This document shows, in pieces, positions 1 to 11,137 of a DNA stretch of 64,000 nucleotides. Origin of the DNA: Beroe forskalii (taxonomy: Eukaryota > Ctenophora > Nuda > Beroida > Beroidae); NCBI GenBank assembly GCA_011033025.1, contig WFMF01000048.1, positions 186,001 to 250,000 of the forward strand, read 5' to 3'. Position numbers and translations under genes: made by a program. The notes beneath the pieces were generated by a model. That model had not been told where the DNA came from. It was given only the letters and a program-made list of their open reading frames with translations, and did no database searches. Position 1 is the stretch's first letter. Each line of letters begins with the position of its first letter.

Positions 1-555
1 CTGGAATCTCTGAGTATTTCCCTTTAGAATCTCTGAGTATTTCCCTCTAAAATCCACCCCTCTTAGAGGTCTGACGCAGAGTTCTGGACAGTTCGGAGTC
101 GGCAGCTCGGCAGCACAAGGGTTTCTCAGAGCTCCAGCATCAACGACTCCGGATTATTACCTGTTCTATCACCAAAGGTAAATGGGGGAATGTCTCAAGC
201 TAAATCTCGGCTGTTATCCCATTCGTCGCAATAGCAATGTCCTGTACGGAGCCCCTCAGTTTCGATTCCTTGTTTAACATGCCGTACAGCAAGGTTATTC
301 ACTGACCGGGTTAGCACTAAGCTATTTCTAACACGACACAAGTTAGTAAGGTTCACGTTCCTCAGAGTGAGATTTTAGTAAGATTCACCTTCCCAGAGTA
401 AGATTCACCTTCCCCAGAGTGCGCGGCGCAGCTACGAATACAGTGGAGGAGACTACGATGCTGACGTCACCATAGTCGACCCTGACATGGTCCTGGAGCA
501 GAGCTCGGAGTTGATGCTCTCGGAGTACCCCCAGCCCCTCCAGATACCCCCTCCA

Positions 556-3500
556 GCGAGGGGGGAACAGGGGGACATCGTCATAGGGGTGGTGGGGGCC
601 AGTGGCAGGAGGGCTAGTGGGGGAGCAGGTAGGAGGGGGACATCGTCATAGGGGTGGTGGGGGCCAGTGGCAGGAGGGCTAGTGGTGGAGCAGGTAGGAG
701 GGGGACATCGTCATAGGGGTGGTGGGGGCCAGTGGCAGGAGGGCTAGTGGTGGAGCAGGTAGGAGGGGGGACATCGTCATAGGGGTGGTGGGGGCCAGTG
801 GCAGGAGGGCCAGTGGGGGAGCAGGTAGGAGGGGGGCATCGTCATAGGGGTGGTGGGGGCCAGTGGCAGGAGGGCTAGTGGGGGAGCAGGTAGGAGGGGG
901 ACATCGTCATAGGGGTGGTGGGGGCCAGTGGCAGGAGGGCTAGTGGTGGAGCAGGTAGGAGGGGGACATCGTCATAGGGGTGGTGGGGGCCAGTGGCAGG
1001 AGGGCCAGTGGGGGAGCAGGTAGGAGGGGGGCATCGTCATAGGGGTGGTGGGGGCCAGTGGCAGGAGGGCTAGTGGAGGAGCAGGTAGGAGGGGGACATC
1101 GTCATAGGTGTGGTGGGGGCTAGTGGCAGGAGGGCCAGTGGGGAGCAGGTAGGAGGGGGGGACATCGTCAATCGTCATAGGGGTGGTGGGGGCCAGTGGC
1201 AGGAGGGCTAGTGGGGGAGCAGGTAGGAAGGGGGGACATCGTCATAGGGGTTGTGGGGGCTAGTGGCAGGAGGGCCAGTGGAGGAGCAGGTAGGAAGGGG
1301 GGACATCGTCATAGGGGTGGTGGGGGCCAGTGGCAGGAGGGCTAGTGGGGGAGCAGGTAGGAGGGGGACATCGTCATAGGGGTGGGGGCTAGTGGCAGGA
1401 GGGCCAGTGGGGAGCAGGTAGGAGGGGGACATCGTCATAGGGGTGGTGGGGGCCAGTGGCAGGAGGGCCAGTGGAGGAGCAGGTAGGAGGGGACGTCATA
1501 GGGGTGGTGGGGGCCAGTGGCAGGAGGGCTAGTGGGGAGCAGGTAGGAGGGGACATCGTCATAGGGGTGGTGGGGGCTAGTGGGAGGAGGGCCAGTGGTG
1601 GGAGCAGGTAGGAGGGGGACATCGTCATAGGGGTGGTGGGGCTAGTGGCAGGAGGGCCAGTGGGGGAGCAGGGGGACATCGTCATAGGGGTGGTGGGGGC
1701 CAGTGTGGGAGGGCTAGTGGGGGAGCAGGGGACATCGTCATAGGGGTGGTGGGGGCTAGTGGCAGGAGGGCTAGTGGGGGAGCAGGTAGGAGGGGGACAT
1801 CGTCATAGGGGTGGTGGGGGCCAGTGGGGGAACAGGTAGGAGGGGGACATCGTCATAGGGGTGGTGGGGGCTAGTGGCAGGAGGGCTAGTGGGGGAGCAG
1901 GTAGGAGGGGGGACATCGTCATAGGGGTGGTGGGGGCTAGTGGGAGAGCAGGTAGGAGGGGGACATCGTCATAGGGGTGGTGGGGGCCAGTGGCAGGAGG
2001 GCTAGTGGGGGAGCAGGTAGGAGGGGGACATCGTCATAGGGGTGGTGGGGGCTAGTGGCAGGAGGGCCAGTGGGGGAGCAGGTAGGCGGGGGGGACATCG
2101 TTATAGGGGTGGTGGGGGCTAGTGGCAGGAGGGCCAGTGGGGGAGCAGGTAGGAGGGGGGGACATCGTCATAGGGGTGGTGGGGGCTAGTGGCAGGAGGG
2201 CCAGTGGGGGAGCAGGTAGGAGGAGGGAGACATCGTCATAGGGGTGATGGGGGCTAGTGGCAGGAGGGTTAGTGGGGGAGCAGGTAGGAGGGGGACATCG
2301 TCATAGGGGTGGTGGGGGCCAGTGGCAGGAGGGCTAGTGGGGGAGCAGGTAGGAGGGGGACATCGTCATAGGGGTGGTGGGGGCTACTGGCAGGAGGGCC
2401 AGTGGTGGAGCAGGTAGGAGGGGGGACATCGTCATAGGGGTGGTGGGGGCTAGTGGCAGGAGGGCCAGTGGGGGAGCAGGGGGACATCGTCATAGGGGTG
2501 GTGGGGGCCAGTGGCAGAGGGCAGGAGGGGACATCGTCATAGGGGTGGTGGGGGCTAGTGGCAGGAGGCCAGTGGGGGAGCAGGTAGGAGGGGGACATCG
2601 TCATAGGGGTGGTGGGGCTAGTGGCAGGAGGGCCAGTGGGGGGAGCAGGTAGGAGGGGACATCGTCATAGGGGTGGTGGGGGCTAGTGGCAGGAGGGCTG
2701 AGTGGGGGAGCAGGTAGGAGGGGGACATCGTCATAGGGGTGGTGGGGGCCAGTGGCAGGAGGGCTAGTGGGGGAGCAGGTAGGAGGGGGACATCGTCATA
2801 GGGGTGGTGGGGGCCAGTGGCAGGAGGGCCAGTGGGAGCAGGTAGGAGGGGACATCGTCATAGGGGTGGTGGGGGCCCCAGTGGCAGGAGGGTCAGTGGG
2901 GGAGCAGGTAGGAGGGGACATCGTCATAGGGGTGGTGGGGGCTAGTGGGGGCCCAGTGGGGGAGCGGTAGAGGGGGGACATCGTCATAGGGGTGGTGGGG
3001 GCCAGTGGCAGGAGGGCCAGTGGGGGAGCAGTAGGAGGGGGACATCGTCATAGGGGTGGTGGGGGCCAGTGGCAGGAGGGCCAGTGGGGAGCAGGGGACA
3101 TCGTCATAGGGGTGGGGCTATCGTGGGCAGGGGGGCCAGGTAGGGGGGACATCGTCATAGGGGTGGTGGGGCCAGTGGCAGGAGGGCCAGTGGGGGAGCA
3201 GGTAGAGGGGACATCGTCATAGGGGTGGTGGGGGCCAGTGGCAGGAGGGCCAGTGGGGGAGCAGGGGGACATCGTCATAGGGGTGGTGGGGGCCAGTGGC
3301 AGGAGGGCTAGTGGGGGAGCAGGGGGACATCGTCATAGGGGTGGTGGGGGCTAGTGGCAGGAGGGCTAGTGGGGGAGCAGGTAGGAGGGGGGACATCGTC
3401 ATAGGGGTGGTGGGGGCTAGTGGCAGGAGGGCTAGTGGGGGAGCAGGTAGGAGGGGGACATCGTCATAGGGGTGGTGGGGGCCAGTGGCAGGAGGGCTAG

Positions 3501-3917
3501 TGGGGAGCAGGTAGGAGGGGGGGGACATCGTCATAGGGGTGGTGGGGGCTAGTGGCAGGAGGGCCAGTGGGGGAGCAGGTAGGAGGGGGACATCGTCATA
3601 GGGGTGGTGGGGGCTAGTGGCAGGAGGGCCAGTGGGGGAGCAGGTAGGAGGGGGACATCGTCATAGGGGTGGTGGGGCCAGTGGCAGGAGGGCCAGTAGG
3701 GAGCAGGTAGGGGGGGACATCGTCATAGGGGTGGTGGGGGGGCGGGGGCCAGTGGCAGGAGGAGGGGCCAGTGGGGGGAGCAGGTGGGAGGGGACATCGT
3801 CATAGGGGTGGTGGGGGCTAGTGGCAGGAGGGCTAGTGGGGGAGCAGGTAGGGGGGGGGGGACATCGTCATAGGGGTGGTGGGGGCCAGTGGCAGGAGGG
3901 CTAGTGGAGGAGCAGGT
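556..3917. repeat. 66-bp minisatellite, about 52 units
   Basis: G-rich tandem array with unit length near 66 bp. Each unit contains GACATCGTCATAGGGGTGG, then GGCAGGAGGG and GGAGCAGGTAGGAG. Units vary by small indels and by swaps such as CCAGTGG/CTAGTGG. The matching position in the right arm (about 12,735-12,800) has a single unit, so the expansion is specific to this arm. Many overlapping short ORFs on both strands (proline-rich on minus, glycine-rich on plus) come from the repeat and are not genes. Confidence 0.97.
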
Positions 3918-4171
3918 AGACAAGTTAGAGAAATGGATGAGTGGGTGAAATGAATACTTTAGTCACATGGATAAGCTGCGAAATGAATAATTTAATGATG
4001 GGTACTAATCATTGTTGACACACATGCAAAAATACTATTTCCTTCAATGGAATGTATTTCTGTGATTAGTCTTCTCTAAACCATGTCTTTATATCCAAGG
4101 CGGAGGTAAGAGAGTACAGCATTCTTCCAGTACGTCCACACCTCCCGTACCCCCTCCTGATGTACTGAGCA

Positions 4172-4490
4172 AGAGACAACTCAAACTCATAGGTCAGTCA
4201 ATCAAATGAGCAAGAGAAAACTCAAACTCATAGGTCAGTCAATTGTATGAGCAAGAGACAACTCAAACTCATAGGTCAGTCAATCATATGAGCAAGAGAC
4301 AACTCAAACTCATAGGTCAGTCAATCATATGAGCAAGAGACAAGTCAAACTCATAGTTCAGTCAATCATATGAGCAAGAGACAAGTCAAACTCATAGGTC
4401 AGTCAATTACATGAGCAAGAGACAATCCAAACTCATAGGTCAGTCAATCATATGAGCAAGAGACAACTCAAACTAATAGGTCAGTCAATC
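4172..4490. repeat. 41-bp minisatellite, short array (about 8 units)
   Basis: Tandem units containing GAGCAAGAGACAACTCAAAC and CATAGGTCAGTCAATCATAT. The same unit occurs in the opposite orientation, far more often, at 6,290-8,905, so this is the inner part of the inverted repeat. Confidence 0.95.
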
Positions 4491-4492
4491 AC

Positions 4493-5718
4493 TTCGTTTC
4501 CATAAACAGTTAGCACAGTTAACGGGCACTAATGGGAGGGAGGCCCACGATACTGGGAGGATTTTGTGAAATTGCCAAATTATTTTTAAAAATTTCAGAA
4601 AATTTACACTAAGTTTCGTTCTGAGAAATTATCCCAGTAAAATGCATACAGCAGTTAGCTAACTAATGCACGTGTGAAGTTATTGAAGCTATGAATGAAA
4701 TATTGATCATTGGTATTTCTATATGATTTTAAAAAATCATCCCCCCATTTACTTAATTTGAACTGTGCGGAATTTTAAATTTGGGGAAATTTTTTTAAGC
4801 AAATAAAATAAAAATTTAGCCTAAAATTTAGTTTTTTTGTTCAAAATGCCTTTCTGGGGCGGCTCAGTGCCCAAGACCCCCGCCCAAAAGCTTTATGCAT
4901 TTGATTTTCATTCCCTGACATTTTTTTTTCTACAAAGGGGAAAATACTTTGAAATTTAAAATTAATTTTGAAAATTAAAAACCCCTTGAATCTAAAATTT
5001 TTCGGGGGAAAACATTTATTTGGGGCCCCCCCCCCAATACTTTTTATTATCATCTCAAAACATTTCAAAAACCCTTTTAAAAACAAAAGCTTTTGAAAAG
5101 ACTGAAAAAAAATTTAAAAATTTTAGAAAAATTTATTTGGAAAAAATTCAAGTTCAAAACTGCCCCAAAAACTACTGTTCCCTTCTCATCTTTAGAAAAT
5201 TTTCATTTTAAAAAGGGGATAAATACTTAAATTTATTCAAATTTTTAAAATCTAAATGAGAAAACAATTGAGGGAAAAAATTGGTTTAAAAATTGGCTTT
5301 GGGGGCTCGGAACCCCCATGGATTCCCTTTTTTTATGAAAATTCTTTCCCTTTTAAAAAAAGGATAAATACTTGAAATTGTTCCCGAAAATTTTTAGCCC
5401 CAAATGAGGGAAAACCCTTTAGGGAAAATTTAATTTTATTTAAAATTGGCTTTGGGGCCGCCTGAACCCCTTTTTTGGGTTCCATTTTCATTTTATGAAA
5501 ATTTTATTTTTAAAAAAGGGATAAATATTAAAAATTCCCAAAATTTTTTGCCCAAAAGAAGTGAAAAAACCCCAAATTTAAATTAAATTTTTAAACTATT
5601 GAAAAAATTATTTGGGGGGTGGGCCCCCCCAGACCCTTTTTATGGATTCCCTTTTTAAATTTTTTGAAAAATTTTATTTTTTAAAAAAGGATAAAATTGA
5701 AATTTTAAAATTTTAGTC
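4493..5718. mobile_element. Partial TIR element with AT-rich internal repeats, broken by a gap
   Basis: The first ~75 bases (GTTTCCATAAACAGTTAGCA, then CTAATGGGAGG, then ATACTGGGAGGATTTTG) are the reverse complement of the right end of the element at 50,283-51,754, so the two share a family end. From about 5,205 the sequence is a degenerate tandem array of roughly 155-bp units. Each has an A-run followed by GGATAAATA, a T-rich stretch and a CCCC/GGGG block, and the array runs into the N gap. No coding region was seen. The second end is not visible, probably because of the gap. Confidence 0.55.
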
Positions 5719-5818
5719 NNNNNNNNNNNNNNNNNNNNNNNNNNNNNNNNNNNNNNNNNNNNNNNNNNNNNNNNNNNNNNNNNNNNNNNNNNNNNNNNNN
5801 NNNNNNNNNNNNNNNNNN
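5719..5818. other. Assembly gap (100 N)
   Basis: Run of exactly 100 N, a conventional size for a gap of unknown length. It lies inside a degenerate tandem array, so the true length may be much larger. Confidence 0.99.
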
Positions 5819-6289
5819 GTAACTTTGCCTTGTTAACCATCATCTTCTCACTTACAGGCTCTGCTAACTCAAATAACTCACGCGGCGTTATGTCGGACTT
5901 AGTTACTGCCGGTTTGTCGGAACTGCAGTAAAGTAAACTGTGGTAAAGTAAACTGTGGTAAAGAAAAATGCAGTAAACTGCGATAAACAATGAAATGAAG
6001 GGGAAAAATAAGAGGAAAATAAACTTCAATGTAAACAGAAAGAGGGGCTTCCTTCTAATTTCCAAATGAATTCACCAAATTCACGTTATTATCATTAAGA
6101 AAACTCAAAACAACAACAACAACAACAACAAAACACCCACGTTATAATTCTGGAGAGGGCACTGTCCACTGGTTGGTGTTGGTAAGAGGATCCCGAGTGG
6201 CAACTCACTGTATCTGCTGTGGTACCTGACAGGGAAGGAATTCAGAACTGCCAGATCCCAATGTGGACGAAATTGCCAAAACTATCTTG
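5819..6289. other. Non-repetitive spacer with a short CAA microsatellite
   Basis: No gene recognised. It includes three near-copies of a GGTAAAGTAAACTGT-like motif at about 5,925-5,990 and a (CAA)n run near 6,108-6,131. An ORF crossing the gap on the minus strand is meaningless because it reads through N. Confidence 0.6.
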
Positions 6290-6468
6290 CTCATATCATT
6301 GAGTGACCTATTATATAAAGTTGATTAAAGAGCAGTCTCTAATCTCTTGCTCATATTATAATGGACTGACCTATGAGTCTGAGTTGTCTCTTGCTGAATG
6401 CAATTGACTGACCTATGAGTTTGAGTTGTTTCTTGCTCATGCAATTGACTGACCTATGAGTTTGAGTT

Positions 6469-7034
6469 CCTCTGTTGTCATGCTGACTCTCTACAAGTCA
6501 ATGGTGCGTTCCAGACTGGAGTACTGCTGTCCTGTTTGGAACCCTACCAAGATCTCAGACATCCAGAAGTTAGACAATGTCCAACGATGCTTCATCCGCA
6601 AAATAGCCGGACTTAAAGACATGAGCTATTGGGACCGTCTCAGGAAGCTAAATTTGATGTCACTCCAACGGCGAAGAGAAAGATACTGCATCATTCAAGT
6701 TTGGAAAATCGCCAACGGTCATGCCCCTAATGACGTTGAAATGCAGTTCAAGGACCATCTCGGTTTGGGATCAAGGCAATCATCCCACAGATTAACACCA
6801 AGGCCCAGCCTCTATTCGTAGCATTACGATAGTTCATTTGGTGTTAGAGCAGCTCAGCTATGGAATATCTTGCCATCTGACGTCTCACGACTGAGTTCAC
6901 TTGATAGCTTCAAGATCGGTTTGGGCAGGTTCCTTGAGCAGTTCCCGGATACACCTCCTGTTCCGGGGTACACTGCTGTGAACAACAACTCATTGTTGAG
7001 CTGGAAGGAGACGCGCACGACGCAGATGTCCTGA
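6469..7034 (+). pseudogene. LINE reverse transcriptase C-terminal region, one in-frame stop
   Basis: The translation contains LYKSMVRSRLEYCCPVWNP, then a stretch ending VQRCFIRKIAGL, RLRKLNLMSLQRRRERY, and later SFGVRAAQLWNILPSDV. These match the thumb and tail region that follows the YADD domain in CR1/Jockey-type LINE polymerases. One TAG at about 6,819-6,821 interrupts the frame and reading continues in the same frame to TGA at 7,032-7,034. The catalytic palm and the endonuclease are absent, so it is inactive. Confidence 0.8.
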
Positions 7035-7078
7035 GCACGCCCAGTCAAACTCACCAAAACGTACCAAAACGTACGTAC
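6469..7078 (+). mobile_element. 5'-truncated non-LTR retrotransposon (CR1/Jockey-like) 3' fragment
   Basis: A 610-bp insertion sits inside the 41-bp array. The array sequence GAGTT is present on both sides (6,464-6,468 and 7,079-7,083), consistent with a 5-bp target duplication. The insert encodes only the end of a reverse transcriptase ORF and finishes in a short 10-bp repeat (ACCAAAACGT twice) instead of poly(A). That ending is seen in several CR1/L2-type LINEs. 5' truncation is typical of LINE insertion. Confidence 0.8.
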
Positions 7079-9090
7079 GAGTTGCCTCTTGCTCATATGA
7101 TTGACTAAACTATGAGTTTGAGTTGTCTCTTGCTCATATAATGGACTGACCTATGAGTTTGAGTTGTTTCTTGCTCATATAACGATTGACTGACCTATGA
7201 GTTTGAGTTGTCTCTTGCTCATATCATTGACTGACCTATGAGTTTGAGTTGTCTCTTAATCATATTATGATTGACTGACCTATGAGTTTGAGTTGTCTCT
7301 TAATCATATTATGATTGACTGACCTATGAGTTTGAGTTTTCTCTTGCTCATATTATGGACTGACCTATGAGTTTGAGTTGTCTCTTGCTCATGTAATTGA
7401 CTGACCTATGAGTTTGAGTTGTCCCTTGCTCATATAATTGACTCAGTCAATTATATGAGCAAGAGACAACTCAAACTCATAGGTCAGTCAATTATATGAC
7501 TGACCTATGAGTTTTAGTTGTCTCTTGCTCATATTATGATTGACTGACCTATGAGTTTGAGTTGTCTCTTGCTCATATAATTGACTGACCTATGAGTTTG
7601 AGTTGTCTCTTGCTCATGTGATTGACTGACCTATGAGTTTGAGTTGTCTCTTGCTCATGCAATTGACTGACTTATGAGTTTGAGTTGTCTCTTGCTCATA
7701 TATGATTGACTGACCTATGAGTTTGAGTTGTCTCTTGCTCATGTAATTGACTGACCTATGAGTTTGAGTTGTCTCGGCCCATGGACTGACCTATTAGTTT
7801 GAGTTGTCTCTTGCTCATACAAATTGACTGACCTATGAGTTTGAGTTGTCTCTTGCTCATATGATTGACTGACCTATGAGTCTGAGTTGTCTCTTGCTCA
7901 TATGAGTGACTGACCTATGAGTTTGAGTTGTCTCTTGCTCATATGATTGACTGATCTATGAGTTTGAGTTGTCTCTTGCTCATATGATTGACTGACCTAT
8001 TAGTTTGAGTTGTCTCTTGCTCATAATATGATTGACTAATGACTGACCTATGAGTTTGAGTTGTCTCTTGCTCATATAACTGACTGACCTATGAGTTTGA
8101 GTTGTCTCTTGCTCATATGATTGACTGACCTATGAGTTTGAGTTGTCTCTTGCTCATATATGATTGACTGACCTATGAGTTTGAGTTGTCTCTTGCTCAT
8201 GTAATTGACTGACCTATGAGTTTGAGTTGTCTCTGGCTCATGTAATTGACTGACCTATTAGTTTGAGTTGTCTCTTGCTCATACAAATTGACTGACCTAT
8301 GAGTTTGAGTTGTCTCTTGCTCATATGATTGACTGACCTATGAGTCTGAGTTGTCTCTTGCTCATATGAGTGACTGACCTATGAGTTTGAGTTGTCTCTT
8401 GCTCATATGATTGACTGATCTATGAGTTTGAGTTGTCTCTTGCTCATATGATTGACTGACCTATTAGTTTGAGTTGTCTCTTGCTCATAATATGATTGAC
8501 TAACTGACCTATGAGTTTGAGTTGTCTCTTGCTCATATAACTGACTGACCTATGAGTTTGAGGTTGTCTCTTGCTCATATGATTGACTGACCTATGAGTT
8601 TGAGTTGTCTCTTGCTCGCGATTGACTGACCTATGAGTTTGAGTTGTCTCTTGCTCATATGATTGACTGACCTATGAGTTTGAGTTGTCTCTTGCTCATA
8701 TGATTGACTTACCTATTAGTTTGAGTTGTCTCTTGCTAATGTAACTGACTGACCTATGAGTTTGAGTTGTCTCTTGCTCATGTAATTGACTGACCTATGA
8801 GTTTGAGCTGTCTCTTGCTCATGTAATTGACTGACCTATGAGTTTGAGTTGTCTCTTGCTCATGCAATTGACTGACCTATGAGTTTGAGTTGTCTCTTGC
8901 TCAGCACGTCAGGAGGAGGTACAGGAGGTGTGGACGTACTGGAAGAATGCTGCACTCTCTTACCTCCACCTTGGATATAAAGACATGGTTTAGACAAGGC
9001 AAATCACGAGATTCCATTGAAGGGATTAATATTTCCTTTTGTGCAATCTGCATGTGTAATTTTGCATACATGCAAAAAAGGAAATATACT

Positions 9091-9300
9091 AATCATTTTT
9101 AAATGATTAGTACCACATCAGTAAATTATTTATTCCGCAGCTAATTCATTTCACTATTAATTTTTTATTTTTTTTTTATTTTGAAGGTTTTACTTCTATT
9201 CCAACAGCTGTAACAGCCAATGCCAATGACAGGAATCGGAGGATTCAAGTGTAATCAAGCCAGTAACGGTTAAGGAAGTGTAATCCATACTTTATTCGCC
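9091..9300. repeat. 207-bp direct repeat, left copy (SINE 3' half)
   Basis: Nearly identical to 10,931-11,137, running from TTTTTAAATGATTAG to ACTTTATTCGCC. It includes the A/T-rich tail and 3' half of the SINE described below. The two copies flank the MULE element, so either the MULE inserted within a segmental tandem duplication or an unequal event duplicated the flank. Confidence 0.9.
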
Positions 9301-9307
9301 GGGTATA

Positions 9308-10922
9308 GGACTCTAGGTCGGGGGACTCTGGGTCGGGGGACTCTGGGTCGGCGGCTGAAAACCAGGGTGGACTCTGGGTCGGGAGATCCCCACAGGGTGG
9401 ACTCTAGGTCGGGAGCCCTATTTACATGTTACGCTGATTAGGTTACAAGAATGCAGCATAGAATATATCGAGTTCAGTAGTTCAATACAAAGGGTTACAA
9501 GAAGTTAGATGGTGATAAAGGTAATCAATATAGGTAATATAATTATTTCACACACTGATAACTGTTACAAAATTATATCAACAAATTTACAACTGGGCAA
9601 GCTCGTCAAGGAACTCCATCAGTCTGTTCTCGTAGAGGTGGTAGTTGCCAACGATCCTCTTCACAGCAGCATCCTTCTCCACCCATCTCTTCTTCCTGGC
9701 AGGAGGCTGTCTTCCCTGGCGGTAGGATGTGATCTTCCCCTCCGTTGATGACTGCTCCAACTGCACTGCCGAGATGAAGTTGTAGATTGTAGGGTTGGAG
9801 TGTCCGACAACATCAGAGAAGGCCTTGTTGAAGGACTCGCAGAAGATGTTGGTCCTGCCCATCCCGGCATCCCGGTCTCCACTCTGTCTGACTGATTCCA
9901 GGTCTCCGGAGGGAATCGTGCCCGTCTGCCGCTGACTCCGCTGACCCAAGTCCTCTCGAAGTAGCCCAGGAAGGAGTCCAGGTCCAGGGTGTCAGGGATG
10001 GAGTCTGCGATGACGGCGAAGGCATCAGGCACATCAGAGGCAGGGACCATGGCGAGCATCGTCGACGAGGGCAGAGGGGAAGGTGGAGGAGAGGGAGGAT
10101 CTGAGGGCCTGCTCGAAGTCCAGCATCAACACTTGGGGAGCCAGGATGGGGCAGTTGGAGACAAGGGATTGGAAGGCCTCCAGGTAGATGGCAGAGTCCT
10201 TGTGGGTTAGGAGGATGTAGACCGTGGGGATGCACCAGGATCTGTCATCTGTGAGGGAGGAGAGTTCCGCATGGAGGATGAGGATCTGATAGAAGAGTTG
10301 TGGAGAAGACTTGAAGGTTCCGTCGAGGTACCAGCTGGAGGATTCTGCAAGGATGGTGAGGTTGTCGCTGGTAGCAAGGATGATGACCCTCCTCTCTGCA
10401 GAGCCGTTGTCGTAGAGGAGCATGTCTGCTTGTCTTAGGGTCCGGCAGTCTTCTGGTTGAAGGTGAAGGTCTGCAAGGGTGAGGGGAGCCCGGGGACGTG
10501 GATTGAGTTTCCTTCTGGCCCGTTGAGATTCTGGGACGAGATCCCTACGAATTAGCATGGGGTAGTGCTCGCATGAACGTCTCGTATCACATGAGATATA
10601 TGAGCCCATCAGCCAACAAGCGGTATGGTATAGTGTCAGCTATGATGAGGCGGATCACATGCTGACACCCTGTATCGTGAGTTCCTCAGTGTCTCAGCAA
10701 TAAACTAGCGGATCAGATGATTGGACCCTCTATACGGGCTCTGTCATCATGGTTAACCGAGTGATTCCCCGTATAGGAGAAAAGCTTTAGGTAGTATATA
10801 TTAAACTAAAGGGGCTCCCGACCTAGAGTCCACCCTGTGGGGATCTCCCGACCCAGAGTCCACCCTGGTTTGCCGCCGCCGACCCAGAGTCCCCCGACCT
10901 AGAGTCCCCCGACCTAGAGTCC
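9308..10922 (-). mobile_element. Mutator-like (MULE) DNA transposon, about 1.6 kb, with ~111-bp TIRs
   Basis: The ends 9,308-9,418 and 10,812-10,922 are inverted copies. Each begins GGACTCTAGGTCGGGG and is built from short reiterated GGACTCTGGGTCGG units followed by GGGAGATCCCCACAGGGTGG. The interior carries a degenerate MULE transposase on the minus strand. Long TIRs suit the Mutator superfamily. No 8-11 bp target duplication could be assigned, because the element is flanked by 207-bp direct repeats instead. Confidence 0.85.
9587..10609 (-). pseudogene. MULE transposase, frameshifted and internally deleted
   Basis: The first part (10,609 to about 10,034) reads in one frame and contains WYLDGTFKSSPQLFYQILI, VYILLTHKDSAIYLEAFQSL and MLDFEQALRSSLSSTFP. 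This is the classical MULE core with the first catalytic Asp in the DGTF motif and the second in DFEQA. The region that normally carries the G-C-x-F-H block is missing. Reading resumes in another frame with a segment containing VPASDVPDAFAVIADSI, and a further frameshift near 9,900-9,950 leads to RTNIFCESFNKAFSDVVGHS and the usual C-terminal tail ending in LDELAQL. At least two frame changes and a deletion of roughly 40-60 codons make it non-functional. Confidence 0.85.
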
Positions 10923-10930
10923 GTTCCCCT

Positions 10931-11137
10931 TATTTTTAAATGATTAGTACCACATCAGTAAATTATTTATTCCGCAGCTAATTCATTTCACTATTAATTT
11001 TTTATTTTTTTTTTATTTTGAAGGTTTTACTTCTATTCCAACAGCTGTAACAGCCAATGCCAATGACAGGAATCGGAGGATTCAAGTGTAATCAAGCCAG
11101 TAACGGTTAAGGAAGTGTAATCCATACTTTATTCGCC
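10931..11137. repeat. 207-bp direct repeat, right copy
   Basis: Partner of 9,091-9,300. This copy continues without a break into the 5' (tRNA-like) part of the SINE, so it is the original and the left copy is the duplicate. Confidence 0.9.

Larger units (their letters stand above)
1..4492. repeat. Left arm of a 13.4-kb composite inverted repeat
   Basis: The outermost ~560 bases are the reverse complement, with small differences, of 12,800-13,420. They share the repeated GAGTATTTCCCT-type motif at the tip, the segment around TCTTAGAGGTCTGACGC, and the segment ending in the CATAGTCGACCCTGACATGG area. 3,925-4,180 is also the reverse complement of 8,890-9,150. The arm contains the expanded 66-bp array and a short 41-bp array. 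Direct reading supports the inverted repeat. Whether it is one transposable element or the product of breakage and fusion is inference. Confidence 0.85.
6290..8904. repeat. 41-bp minisatellite, long array in inverse orientation (about 49 units)
   Basis: Tandem units containing GACTGACCTATGAGTTTGAG and TTGTCTCTTGCTCAT, the reverse complement of the units at 4,172-4,490. The array is interrupted by a LINE fragment at 6,469-7,078. A higher-order pattern is visible: a block of several units around 7,690-8,080 is repeated almost exactly around 8,150-8,560, including rare variants such as the TGAGTCTGAG unit. One unit at about 7,445-7,490 is inverted. Confidence 0.96.

Noticed and set aside
972..3923. 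Many 60-110 codon proline- or glycine-rich ORFs
   Set aside because: All lie in the 66-bp minisatellite and change frame at each indel.
9989..10210. 73-codon plus-strand ORF over the transposase
   Set aside because: It is antisense to the recognisable MULE transposase frames and has no domain.
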